Below are positions 8,481-16,580 of a stretch of DNA of 64,000 bases, one piece after another. Origin of the DNA: JAOUGY01 sp963785075 (GTDB lineage Bacteria; Actinomycetota; Acidimicrobiia; Spongiisociales; ZC4RG35); NCBI GenBank assembly GCA_963785075.1, contig CAWATW010000001.1:62001-126000 (forward strand), written 5' to 3'. Under the pieces are notes generated by a model. That model had not been told where the DNA came from and made no database searches. It saw only the letters and a program-made list of their open reading frames with translations. Within the stretch, counting starts at the first letter, position 1. Each line of letters starts with the position of its first letter. A program made the translations under genes and the position numbers.

Positions 8481-9860
8481 CTACCCCAGCCCTCTCAGCC
8501 GACGAGCGAAGACCTCCAGTGTTTCCAGGTACCGATCGGCGTCCTCCTCGGAGTGCTGCACCGAGATCAGCCATTGCTCACCCTTCGTCCACGGCGGGAG
8601 GAACACACCCCGGTTGAACTGCACGAGCCAGGCCGCCAGCGAATAGCGCCCGTCGATGTGCCGAAGAAACTGCCGGTAGTTCGTGATGGGCTCGCGGCTG
8701 TAGACGATCGAGCCCTTGGCGCCGATGTCGAGCACACGGGCTGGGAGCTCGTAGTCCTCCACGATCCGTCGGGCGCCGTCACCCATGCGTCGTTCGACCC
8801 GTTCCAGGTGTGCGTAGGTCTCGGGCACCATCACCTCGGTGAGCATCGCCCGCGCAGCCGCCATCGAAAGGGGATTGCCGTTGAACGTGCCGACCTGTTC
8901 ATAGGTGCCGTCGACAACCAGTGACATCACCTCGTCGGTGCCGCCTATGGCCGACGTGGGCAGCCCACCTCCGAGCGCCTTGGCGAGGCACACGATGTCG
9001 GGAGTGACACCGAACAGCCTCGTCGCTCCTCCGCGACCGAGTGTCAGGCCCGTCTTCACCTCGTCGAACGTCAACAAGGCGCCGTGCTTCCTCGTGAGTT
9101 CCCGGACCCCTTCGAGGAACCCGTCGAGCGGCGGAACGAGTCCGCAGTTCATGAGCACGGGCTCCATGATCACGCCGGCGATCCGGCCGGCGTGCTCTTC
9201 GAAGATCGATGTGAGCACGTCGAGGTCGTTGAACACCGCCACCTTGGTCAGATCCACCAACGCCTGTGGGATTCCCGGCGAATAGGCGACGCTCGCCGGC
9301 CGCTCGGCGGGCCCGAGATCCTCCTCGACCCAGGTGGAGACCTGGACGGAGTCGTGGTGACCGTGGTAGCCGCCTTCGAACTTCACGATCAGGTCGCGAC
9401 CGGTGAACGCTCGCATGAGGTGGACGGCGTCCATCGTGCACTCGGTGCCGCTGTTCCCAAAGCGCCAGAGCGGGAGCCCGTAGCGATCGCTCAGGTTCTC
9501 GGCCACCACCACCGCGTCTTCGGTGGGCTGGGCGAAGTGGGTTCCTCGAGCGACCCTGTCGGCCACCGCCCTGACGATGGCCGGATGGGCGTGCCCCGCC
9601 AGCATGGCGCCGTAGCCGCCGTGGAGGTCGACGTATTCGTTTCCGTCGACATCGAAGACTCGGGAGCCCCTGCCACCGTCCGCCCAGATCGGATGGGGAA
9701 ACGAGATCTGCCAGCTCGAGGTGACGCCACCGGCGAGCGATCGCGAGGCGCGATCGGTCATCGCCTTCGAGATCTGCATCCGGTCGAGGAACCGTTGCCG
9801 CTCGTCATCGATGATCCGGTCGAGGGTCTCGAGCTCGGTCTCCTGGCTGGTCGCCACCAT
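8481..9860 (-). CDS. Class III PLP-dependent aminotransferase (glutamate-1-semialdehyde aminomutase-like)
   Basis: A 459-residue fold-type I PLP enzyme. It shows the class III landmarks: SRVFDVDGNEYVDLHGGYG near the N-terminus, GNSGTECTMDAVHLMRAFTGR for cofactor phosphate, FDEVKTG with the cofactor-pairing Asp, and LAKALGGGLP with the Schiff-base lysine. Sequence resembles HemL-like aminotransferases, but the heme pathway is absent here and the gene shares a promoter with transporter and oxidation genes. A catabolic role on an amine or amino acid is therefore more likely. Operator site C lies 13 bases upstream of the ATG, and a clear AAAGGA ribosome site sits before the start. Confidence 0.85.
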   Translation of the reverse strand: MVATSQETELETLDRIIDDERQRFLDRMQISKAMTDRASRSLAGGVTSSWQISFPHPIWADGGRGSRVFDVDGNEYVDLHGGYGAMLAGHAHPAIVRAVADRVARGTHFAQPTEDAVVVAENLSDRYGLPLWRFGNSGTECTMDAVHLMRAFTGRDLIVKFEGGYHGHHDSVQVSTWVEEDLGPAERPASVAYSPGIPQALVDLTKVAVFNDLDVLTSIFEEHAGRIAGVIMEPVLMNCGLVPPLDGFLEGVRELTRKHGALLTFDEVKTGLTLGRGGATRLFGVTPDIVCLAKALGGGLPTSAIGGTDEVMSLVVDGTYEQVGTFNGNPLSMAAARAMLTEVMVPETYAHLERVERRMGDGARRIVEDYELPARVLDIGAKGSIVYSREPITNYRQFLRHIDGRYSLAAWLVQFNRGVFLPPWTKGEQWLISVQHSEEDADRYLETLEVFARRLRGLG

Positions 9861-9872
9861 GATGGTCCTTTC

Positions 9873-9892
9873 CTGAACCGCCGTTCAGTTTA
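9873..9892. promoter_or_regulatory. TetR operator site C in a divergent promoter region
   Basis: CTGAAC-CGCC-GTTCAG (9873-9888) is a perfect inverted repeat. On the minus strand the -10-like TAAACT (9887-9892) overlaps its edge and would serve the aminotransferase-potA unit. On the plus strand TATCCT (9899-9904) is a candidate -10 for the Rieske gene, which would put the operator in its -35 region. One bound dimer could silence both directions. Confidence 0.65.
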
Positions 9893-9931
9893 CCCGGCTA
9901 TCCTGCGGCATGCGTTCCAGGAGGTGACCAG

Positions 9932-11128
9932 ATGCCCCGACCGGTGCCGCTCGACCCTGCGGCCGTGACCGATCTCCTACGTCCGTTCGGTACCAGTCGC
10001 ACGCTCCCCGCTGCGGCCTATCGATCCCGTGATGTCTTCGACTGGGAGGTCGAGAACATCTTCGGGGGCGGATGGACGTGCCTCGGACGAACCGACGACC
10101 TGCTCGCGCCGGGACAGATACGCGCGATCCGCCATGGTGGCGAAGAGTTCCTGCTCGTTCGTGAGGGTGACGGACGGGTTGCAGGATTCTCGAATGTGTG
10201 CCGGCATCGCGGGCACCCGTTGGTGGAACCGGGCGAACCTATCGATGCCCGCCAGATCCGCTGCCCGTATCACTCGTGGGCGTATCGCCTGGACGGCGCC
10301 CTGCGAACCGCGCCCACCTTGACTCGGTCGCCGGACTTCGACACCGCCGACTGGCCGCTCCGGGCGGTACGGGTGGAGGAGTGGCTCGGGTGGTTGTTTC
10401 TCGACCCGTCGGGCTCGGCGCCGTCGGTGGTCGACACCTACGGCAACCTCGCCGAGACCCTCCGGCAGTACGAGCCCGAGCGTCTCGTCCGCGCAGAGCG
10501 TCACTCATACCAAGTCGCCGCCAACTGGAAATTGATCGTCGAGAACTATCACGAGTGCTACCACTGCTCTTCGATCCACCCGGCGCTGTGCGAAGTGACG
10601 CCGATCGACAGCGGGTCCGACTTCCGTCCGACGGGGCTGTGGTGCGGCGGCACGATGGACCTCAAGGATCATGCCGTGACGATGTCGCTCACAGGCGAGT
10701 CGGGAGGCACCTTCTTCCGACGCCTGGAGAGGGAGATGGAGCGGCAGGTCCTCTACATAGGCCTTTGGCCCAATCTGTTGATCTCGGCGCATCCCGACTA
10801 CCTGATGACCCATCGCATCGTTCCGCTCGCCGCCGACCGTTCACATGTCGAGTGTGACTGGTACTTCTCACCGGAATCGACGTCGCTCGAGGGATTCGAT
10901 CCGGCGTACGCAGTCGACTTCTGGGACCTCACCAATCGTGAGGATTGGACCGCCTGCGAGCGAGTGCAACGGGGTGCGGGAAACCGAGGGTTTGCGCCCG
11001 GACCCCTGAGCCCCTGGGAGTCGACGCTGTATCAGTTCCTCGGCATGGTCGGTCGGGCCTACTCGGGCGAGGTGGTCGTACCGCCGGAGGCGCCTTCGAG
11101 GCGTCTGGCCGAGTCGAGAGGCGACTGA
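9932..11128 (+). CDS. Rieske non-heme iron oxygenase, alpha subunit (GbcA-like)
   Basis: A 398-residue ring-hydroxylating-type oxygenase. The Rieske [2Fe-2S] ligands are C90-x-H92 (CRHRGH) and C111-x2-H114 (CPYH). The mononuclear iron site is in ENYHECYHCSSIH with His211 and His216. Members with this ENYxECYHC form include glycine betaine and other N-methyl monooxygenases as well as aromatic enzymes, so N-demethylation or hydroxylation of a quaternary amine is plausible. No dedicated reductase or ferredoxin lies beside it. A strong AGGAGG ribosome site precedes the ATG. Operator site C lies 44 bases upstream and links it to the neighbouring transporter and aminotransferase. Confidence 0.87.
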   Translation: MPRPVPLDPAAVTDLLRPFGTSRTLPAAAYRSRDVFDWEVENIFGGGWTCLGRTDDLLAPGQIRAIRHGGEEFLLVREGDGRVAGFSNVCRHRGHPLVEPGEPIDARQIRCPYHSWAYRLDGALRTAPTLTRSPDFDTADWPLRAVRVEEWLGWLFLDPSGSAPSVVDTYGNLAETLRQYEPERLVRAERHSYQVAANWKLIVENYHECYHCSSIHPALCEVTPIDSGSDFRPTGLWCGGTMDLKDHAVTMSLTGESGGTFFRRLEREMERQVLYIGLWPNLLISAHPDYLMTHRIVPLAADRSHVECDWYFSPESTSLEGFDPAYAVDFWDLTNREDWTACERVQRGAGNRGFAPGPLSPWESTLYQFLGMVGRAYSGEVVVPPEAPSRRLAESRGD

Positions 11129-11142
11129 ATCGAGTCCCCCGT

Positions 11143-12315
11143 CTACCCGGCGACGATCCCCAAGCCACGTTTCCTCAGCTGGTCGGCGATGATCACCCGC
11201 TGCACCTCTGAAGCCCCCTCCCAGATCCTGTCCACCCGGAGTTCACGGTTGAATCGTTCGGCGACGTTCTCGCGCATGTATCCCCGACCGCCGAAGATCT
11301 GAACGGCGCGGTCCGCCACCCGGCATGCCATCTCGGATGCGTACAGCTTCACCATCGAGCAGTGGACGTGGAGTTGCTTGACATCCGCTCCGGCATCGAC
11401 CTCTGCAGCCACCTCGTAGGTCATCAGCCGTGCCGCCCAGAGCTCGGTGAGCGAATCGGCGAGCATGAACTGGATCGCCTGACGATCGGCCAGGGGCTCA
11501 CCGAAGATGACCCGCTGCTCGGCGAACGCCTGTGCTTCCGTGATCAGCCGCTCGGCTGCGCCACAGCACCGGGCCGCGATCATCAGGCGTTCGTACCTGA
11601 ACCACTCGTATGTGAACGACATGCCGGCGCCCTCCCCACCGACCAGGTGCGTCGCCGGAACCCTCACGTCGTCGAAGGCCATCTCCCAATGGTGGTGGGC
11701 GTAGGTGTGTGTGTAGGACGGGGTGCGGATGTGCCGGACGCCGGGCGTGTCCATGTCCACGATGAACAGGGCGTGGCCGCCGGCGTCGGGTCCATTCGTC
11801 AGCCGGGCCTGGAAGAACACGTAGTCGGCCAGATTGGCGGAGGTGACGTGCCACTTCTGTCCATTGAGTACGTAGTGGTCGCCATCGCGGCGTGCAGTCG
11901 CCTTGATGGCGTCGACGTCAGAACCTGCGTCTTCCTCCGTGATCGCATAGCACTCGTGCTTCTCCCCGGCGATGGTGGGGAGGACATATCGCTCCATCTG
12001 GTAGTCCGAGGCGACCGTCGGCAGCCACCCTGCGGGCGTGGTGACGACCCAGCCGAGGGCGTTGGTGACCCGGCCCGCCTGCTCTTGGACCAGCGCCTGT
12101 TGGACGGTGGTCAGCCCGGAGCCTCCGAGTTCGATGGGCTGATTGATGGCCGTGAGGCCCATCTCGCGCGCCGTCCGCTCGTGGCGGGCGGAGACGTCCG
12201 CGGGGATGGTGCCGTCATTCATCTCGGCGTGGACTTCCCACGGTATCAATTCGGTGTCGACGAACCGGCGAGCCGTGTCTTGGATCGCCCGGTCCTCTTC
12301 TGACAGTCGGATCAC
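11143..12315 (-). CDS. Acyl-CoA dehydrogenase
   Basis: A 390-residue FAD flavoprotein of the acyl-CoA dehydrogenase family. The flavin-contact segment CYAITEEDAGSD and the C-terminal signature QIFGGRGYMRENVAERFNRELRVDRIWEGASEVQ are both present. The usual catalytic glutamate region falls in WEGASEVQ. I chose the GTG at 12315, which has GGGAG just upstream; an ATG at 12363 is in frame but would put operator site D inside the coding region. It probably oxidises an acyl-CoA made from the imported compound. The gene is convergent with the Rieske oxygenase, only 14 bases apart. Confidence 0.9.
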   Translation of the reverse strand: MIRLSEEDRAIQDTARRFVDTELIPWEVHAEMNDGTIPADVSARHERTAREMGLTAINQPIELGGSGLTTVQQALVQEQAGRVTNALGWVVTTPAGWLPTVASDYQMERYVLPTIAGEKHECYAITEEDAGSDVDAIKATARRDGDHYVLNGQKWHVTSANLADYVFFQARLTNGPDAGGHALFIVDMDTPGVRHIRTPSYTHTYAHHHWEMAFDDVRVPATHLVGGEGAGMSFTYEWFRYERLMIAARCCGAAERLITEAQAFAEQRVIFGEPLADRQAIQFMLADSLTELWAARLMTYEVAAEVDAGADVKQLHVHCSMVKLYASEMACRVADRAVQIFGGRGYMRENVAERFNRELRVDRIWEGASEVQRVIIADQLRKRGLGIVAG

Positions 12316-12331
12316 CACAGCTCCCTGTTTC

Positions 12332-12351
12332 CTGAACGACGGTTCAGTGTA
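12332..12351 (-). promoter_or_regulatory. TetR operator site D overlapping a -10 box
   Basis: On the minus strand TACACT (12346-12351) overlaps the edge of CTGAAC-CGTC-GTTCAG (12332-12347), a perfect 6-bp inverted repeat with a 4-base spacer. It lies 17 bases upstream of the chosen acyl-CoA dehydrogenase start. The -10/operator register matches sites A and C. Confidence 0.65.
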
Positions 12352-12427
12352 CGAGTTCGACACGCCGCCGGTCGTCTGTTCGGTGCGTTCTGATCGCCGA
12401 CGTCGGGTCTCGGCGATCGTTCCGGGG

Positions 12428-13456
12428 TCAGGGGATGATGACGGTGCGGGCCGGGCCCCGGTTGGCTTCGAGGTCGTCCATCACACCGTTGACCGCAGCT
12501 GCCTCGAGAGGAACACGTTGTTCGACGACCTGACCGAGTTCGAGGCGACCGCGAACCGCCATGTCGAGGAGCACGAGGATGTCGTCGATGTGATGGTCCG
12601 ATACGCCGCTGAGCTCCGCCTCGCGCATCGCCAACTCCGGGAACGGGGCCACCTCGATCGGCTGATCCGAGATCCCAACCGACACGGCCCGTCCTCCGAT
12701 CCCCAGGACATCCACACAGGCGCGCATGGTCGCGGCGAGCCCGATCAGCTCGAGCGCGACGTCGACACCGTCGCCGTCGGTGGCGGCCAGCACCCGGTCG
12801 GCCACGCCGTCACCGCCTTCGATCGGGGCTCGCACCGAGACGCGCGGCGAGGTCGAGTTTGGCGGGATCGAGGTCCACGGCAAGTACTCGTGAGGCGCCC
12901 ATGGCGAGGGCGATCTGGATCGCCGACGTCCCCAATCCACCCGATCCGAACACCGCCACGCTCTCACCATTCGTGAGTCGGGCCTTGCGAAAGGCATGCA
13001 TGGACGTGGCCGACGAGCACATCATCACCGCCCCGTGCTCGAACGCGATCTCGTCGGGGAGGTGGATGGCGTTGCGCGACGGCACGGTGATGTACTCGGC
13101 ATACCCACCGTCGCGGCTTCTCCCCAGCATCTGTCCGCTCTCGCAGAACTGGTCGTATCCGCGTGCACATCGGGCAGCAGGCCGTACAGGCGGTCTGATA
13201 GTGGAGGCAGACTCGCTCGACCGGTTCGTCCCGGATCCACGAGCGAGCCCGTCCGTTCGATCACCCCGGCCACTTCGTGTCCGAGCGTCCTCGGCAGGGA
13301 ATCGACCGACCGTGGGCCGCGTCGGTAGTGAACGTCCGAGTGGCAGATCCCGGCGGCAGCCACCTTGACCACCACGTCCAAGGGGTCGGGTTCGGTGGTC
13401 GGCAGTTCCCTCGATTCGAGGGGTGATCCGATCTCGACCAGTTGCAGGGCGCGCAT
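12428..13456 (-). pseudogene. Zinc-dependent alcohol dehydrogenase, frameshifted
   Basis: Three reading frames together encode one MDR-type alcohol dehydrogenase. The N-terminus (MRALQLVEIGSP, then ICHSDVHYRRG and TLGHEVAG with the catalytic-zinc ligands) is in one frame. A short piece with the structural-zinc cysteines (VCLHYQTACTACC) is in a second. The central part with the Rossmann motif (VFGSGGLGTSAIQIA) is in a third, and the C-terminus ends DDLEANRGPARTVIIP after a further shift near 12832-12835. The last shift fits an extra C in a CCCC run. Similar indels hit other conserved genes in this window, so sequencing error is at least as likely as decay. If intact, it would oxidise an alcohol ahead of the neighbouring aldehyde dehydrogenase. 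Confidence 0.75.
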
Positions 13457-13548
13457 GCCGAGCATGCTCGCAGGTCGACGGCTCCCCAAGACCGTTCTGT
13501 GGGCGGTGGTCCGCCATTTTGGCGGTCTATAACCCTGGGTTCGATGTA

Positions 13549-14985
13549 TCAGAGCTTGATGTAGAGCTGTTTCTCTTCGAGGTAGGCCTCGATGCCCCAC
13601 GGTCCGAGCTCGCGTCCCACCCCCGACTGCTTGAAACCTCCCCACATGCCTTCCGTCGGTGCCGGCTGGGAGTCGTTCACCCATACGACCCCGGCGCGGA
13701 GCGCCCTGCCGAGGCGCATCGCCCGCTTGAGATCGGTCGTCCACACCGCCGCCGCCAGCCCGTAGGTCGAGTCGTTCGCCAGCAGTATCGCCTCGTCTTC
13801 GTCGCGGAAGGGAATCACCGACATGACCGGTCCAAAGATCTCCTCCCGGGCGATCGTCATGCGGTTGTCCACGTCGGCGAAGATCGTGGGGGCGACGAAG
13901 TAGCCGTCTGCCAGGTCGTTCCCCTCGGGGAGGTTGCCCTGGAAACTGAGGCGAGCGCCTTCGCTCATCCCCGTGGAGATGTAGCCGGACACCTTGTCGC
14001 GGTGCTCCGCCGAGATCAGCGGACCCATGGTCGTGTGGGGATCGAGGCCGCTTCCAAGACGTATGGCCGCCGCCTCGGCGGTCAAGGCGCCGAGAGTCTC
14101 TTCGTAGATGGACGCCTCGACCAATACCCGGCTTCCTGCCGAACACACCTCGCCCTGGTTGGCGAACAGCCCGGCCGACGTCCCTCCGATGGCGGCCGAC
14201 ATGTCCGCATCGGCGAAGATGAGGTTCGGCGACTTGCCGCCCAGTTCGAGGGTGACTCGTTTGAGGGTGTCGGAGGCTTCCCTGGTGATGATCTTTCCGA
14301 CCTCGACGGACCCTGTGAACGAGATCTTGTCGACCCCGGCATGGCCGACGAGTGACGCCCCCGTCTCGCCGAAGCCGGTGAGCACGTTGAAGACGCCCGC
14401 CGGCAGGCCTGCCTCGTCCAACACCGTTGCCAGCTCCAACGCGGTGAGCGGCGTCTGTTCTGCCGGTTTCAGGATGGCAGTGCATCCCGCGGCGAGCGCC
14501 GGCGCCACCTTCTGGCTGGCCATGAGGATCGGGTAGTTCCACGGGGTGATCAGCGCCGCCACCCCGACGGGCTCCTTGATGACGAGGCTCAGCGCCTCCG
14601 GACCGATCGGGGGGATGCTCCCCATCGTCTTGGTGGCCCATCCGGCGTAGTACTCGAACATGAAGGCGGCTTCGTCGATGTCCCACAGGGCGTCCTCGAG
14701 CGGTTTGCCGTTGTCGCGTACCTCGATCTCGGCCAGCTCCCGTCTCCGCCGCCGGATGATCTCGGCGGCTCTGAACAGCACGGCCGCCCGGTCCCGGGGA
14801 GCCGAGTCCGGGCCCCAGGGCCCGTGGTCGAACGCTCGTCGGGCCGCACCGACCGCCTGTTCCACGTCGTCGGGCCCGGCGACGGGAATCTCGTCGATCA
14901 CCTGACCGGTTGCCGGGTCGCGGGTGTCGAACCAGGTTCCCGAACGCGGCTCGGCCCACGCGCCGTCGATGAAGAGCTGTCGCAT
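13549..14985 (-). CDS. NAD(P)-dependent aldehyde dehydrogenase (betaine-aldehyde type)
   Basis: A 478-residue aldehyde dehydrogenase. The catalytic Cys281 is in GEVCSAGSR, the general base Glu247 is in LELGG, and the cofactor-binding segments TPWNYP and FTGSVEVG are present. It groups by eye with betaine- and amino-aldehyde dehydrogenases, which oxidise aldehydes from amine breakdown. The ATG at 14985 shares one base with the stop of the upstream FAD oxidoreductase (TGATG), so it is translationally coupled as the third gene of an operon. A small hairpin (CCGCC-ATTTT-GGCGG, 13513-13527) lies just past its 3' end. Confidence 0.92.
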   Translation of the reverse strand: MRQLFIDGAWAEPRSGTWFDTRDPATGQVIDEIPVAGPDDVEQAVGAARRAFDHGPWGPDSAPRDRAAVLFRAAEIIRRRRRELAEIEVRDNGKPLEDALWDIDEAAFMFEYYAGWATKTMGSIPPIGPEALSLVIKEPVGVAALITPWNYPILMASQKVAPALAAGCTAILKPAEQTPLTALELATVLDEAGLPAGVFNVLTGFGETGASLVGHAGVDKISFTGSVEVGKIITREASDTLKRVTLELGGKSPNLIFADADMSAAIGGTSAGLFANQGEVCSAGSRVLVEASIYEETLGALTAEAAAIRLGSGLDPHTTMGPLISAEHRDKVSGYISTGMSEGARLSFQGNLPEGNDLADGYFVAPTIFADVDNRMTIAREEIFGPVMSVIPFRDEDEAILLANDSTYGLAAAVWTTDLKRAMRLGRALRAGVVWVNDSQPAPTEGMWGGFKQSGVGRELGPWGIEAYLEEKQLYIKL

Positions 14986-16580
14986 CAGGAACGCGCCGCT
15001 CGGTCTCGAAGGATCTGCTGGGAGGCGAGACGGCCCGGCGCACCCATCACACAGCCCCCGGGGTGGGTGCCCGATCCACACTGGTAGTACCCCTCGATCG
15101 GTGTCCGGTACTGACTCCACCCTGGGGCGGGCCGGAAGAAGAACATCTGGGGGGCGAGAAACTCGCCGTGGAAGATGTTGCCCTCGGGAAGGCCGGCGAT
15201 CTGTTCGATGTCGAGCGGAGTGACGACCTCGCGTTGGATCACACGCTCGGAGAAGCCCGGGAAGAACGACTCGAGCGTTCGTTGCACCGTGTCGCCGAGG
15301 TTGTCCCGTTCGGTGTTCCAATCGCTGCCCTTCAGCTCGTACGGGGCGTATTGGACGAAACACGACATCACGTGCTTGCCGGGCGGAGCCATGTCGGGAT
15401 CGATTGCAGACTGAACGGCGCAGTCGAGGTACGGGCGGGACGAATACCAGCCGTACTTCGCATCGTCGAACGCCCGCTCGAGGTACTCGATGCTCGGCCC
15501 GATGTTGGTGAACCCGCGGTACTTGTCGATCCCGTCGCCAAGCGTGGGGTGCGGGGGAGGAGCGTCGAGTGCGAAGTTCACCTTGGCGGATGTCCCCTGA
15601 TAGCGATATCGATCGAGAGCGTCCACCAACTCGGTCGGCAGCTCTCGGGGATCGACGAAGTCGAAGAACGTCCGCCTCGGATCGGCGGCGCTCACCACCA
15701 CATCGGCCGAGAGCTCGGTGCCATCGGCCAGCGCCACGCCGGTGGCACGTCCGTTGTCGGTGACGACATGGGCGACTTCGGTTCCCAGCATGATCTCGGC
15801 GCCGAAGCTCTCGGCGGCTCGGGCCAGCACCTGGGTGAATCCGCCATTCCCGCCCTTGTGGAACGCCCACGCGCCGAACACCCCGTCGTGCTCACCCATG
15901 TTGTGGAACAAGAGCACGAGCCCCGAGCCCTGCGACATCGGCCCGACCTTGGTGCCGATGATTCCGGAACTGGCGAGCCACCCCTTCACCACGTCGGACT
16001 CGAAGTAGTCGTCGAGGAAGTCGGATGCGCTTCCGGTGAGCAGGCGGACGAGGTTGTGCAGCACCCTCGGTTCGAGCCCACGCATGTGTTGGGCCAGCTC
16101 CGCCATGTCCGCCAGATCTTCCGGCGTCTTGCCGAGGACGTTCGGAGGGATCTTGTCGAACCATGGGCGCACGGCCTGGATCACCCTCGTGATGTCGTGC
16201 TCGTATTGTTCGAAGGCGTCGGCGTCGCGCTTGGAGTGCCGTGCGATCTCGTGGATGTTCTCGTTTCGGTCCTGGCCGAGAAGCAGATAGTCCCCGTTCT
16301 CCATCGGGCAGAAAGTGCTTGGCATGAGCAGTGGCATGAAGCCGTGCTTGGTGAGCTCGAGCTCGTGGATGATCTGGGGCCGGAGCAGGCTCAGGGCGTA
16401 CGAGAAGGTGGTGAAGTTGAACCCCGGCCGTAGCTCCTCGGTTATGGCGGCCCCTCCGACGATCGAACGTCGCTCGAGGATCAGCGTGTCGAGTCCCGCC
16501 TTCGCCAGGTAGGCGCCGTTGGTGAGGCCGTTGTGGCCTCCGCCGATCACGATGGCGTCGTAGGTGCGGTCGCTCGGCAT
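14985..16580 (-). CDS. FAD-dependent oxidoreductase, phytoene-desaturase-like
   Basis: A 531-residue flavoprotein with an N-terminal dinucleotide fold (DAIVIGGGHNGLTNGAYLAKAG) and a C-terminal GxGTHPGGCVMGAPGR segment typical of the phytoene dehydrogenase/CrtI-like amine-oxidase clan. No carotenoid genes are nearby. It is sandwiched between a GcvT-like protein and an aldehyde dehydrogenase, with one-base stop/start overlaps on both sides. A dehydrogenase or oxidase acting on a small amine or alcohol in the same pathway is thus more likely than carotenoid synthesis. The true substrate is unknown. Confidence 0.85.
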   Translation of the reverse strand: MPSDRTYDAIVIGGGHNGLTNGAYLAKAGLDTLILERRSIVGGAAITEELRPGFNFTTFSYALSLLRPQIIHELELTKHGFMPLLMPSTFCPMENGDYLLLGQDRNENIHEIARHSKRDADAFEQYEHDITRVIQAVRPWFDKIPPNVLGKTPEDLADMAELAQHMRGLEPRVLHNLVRLLTGSASDFLDDYFESDVVKGWLASSGIIGTKVGPMSQGSGLVLLFHNMGEHDGVFGAWAFHKGGNGGFTQVLARAAESFGAEIMLGTEVAHVVTDNGRATGVALADGTELSADVVVSAADPRRTFFDFVDPRELPTELVDALDRYRYQGTSAKVNFALDAPPPHPTLGDGIDKYRGFTNIGPSIEYLERAFDDAKYGWYSSRPYLDCAVQSAIDPDMAPPGKHVMSCFVQYAPYELKGSDWNTERDNLGDTVQRTLESFFPGFSERVIQREVVTPLDIEQIAGLPEGNIFHGEFLAPQMFFFRPAPGWSQYRTPIEGYYQCGSGTHPGGCVMGAPGRLASQQILRDRAARS

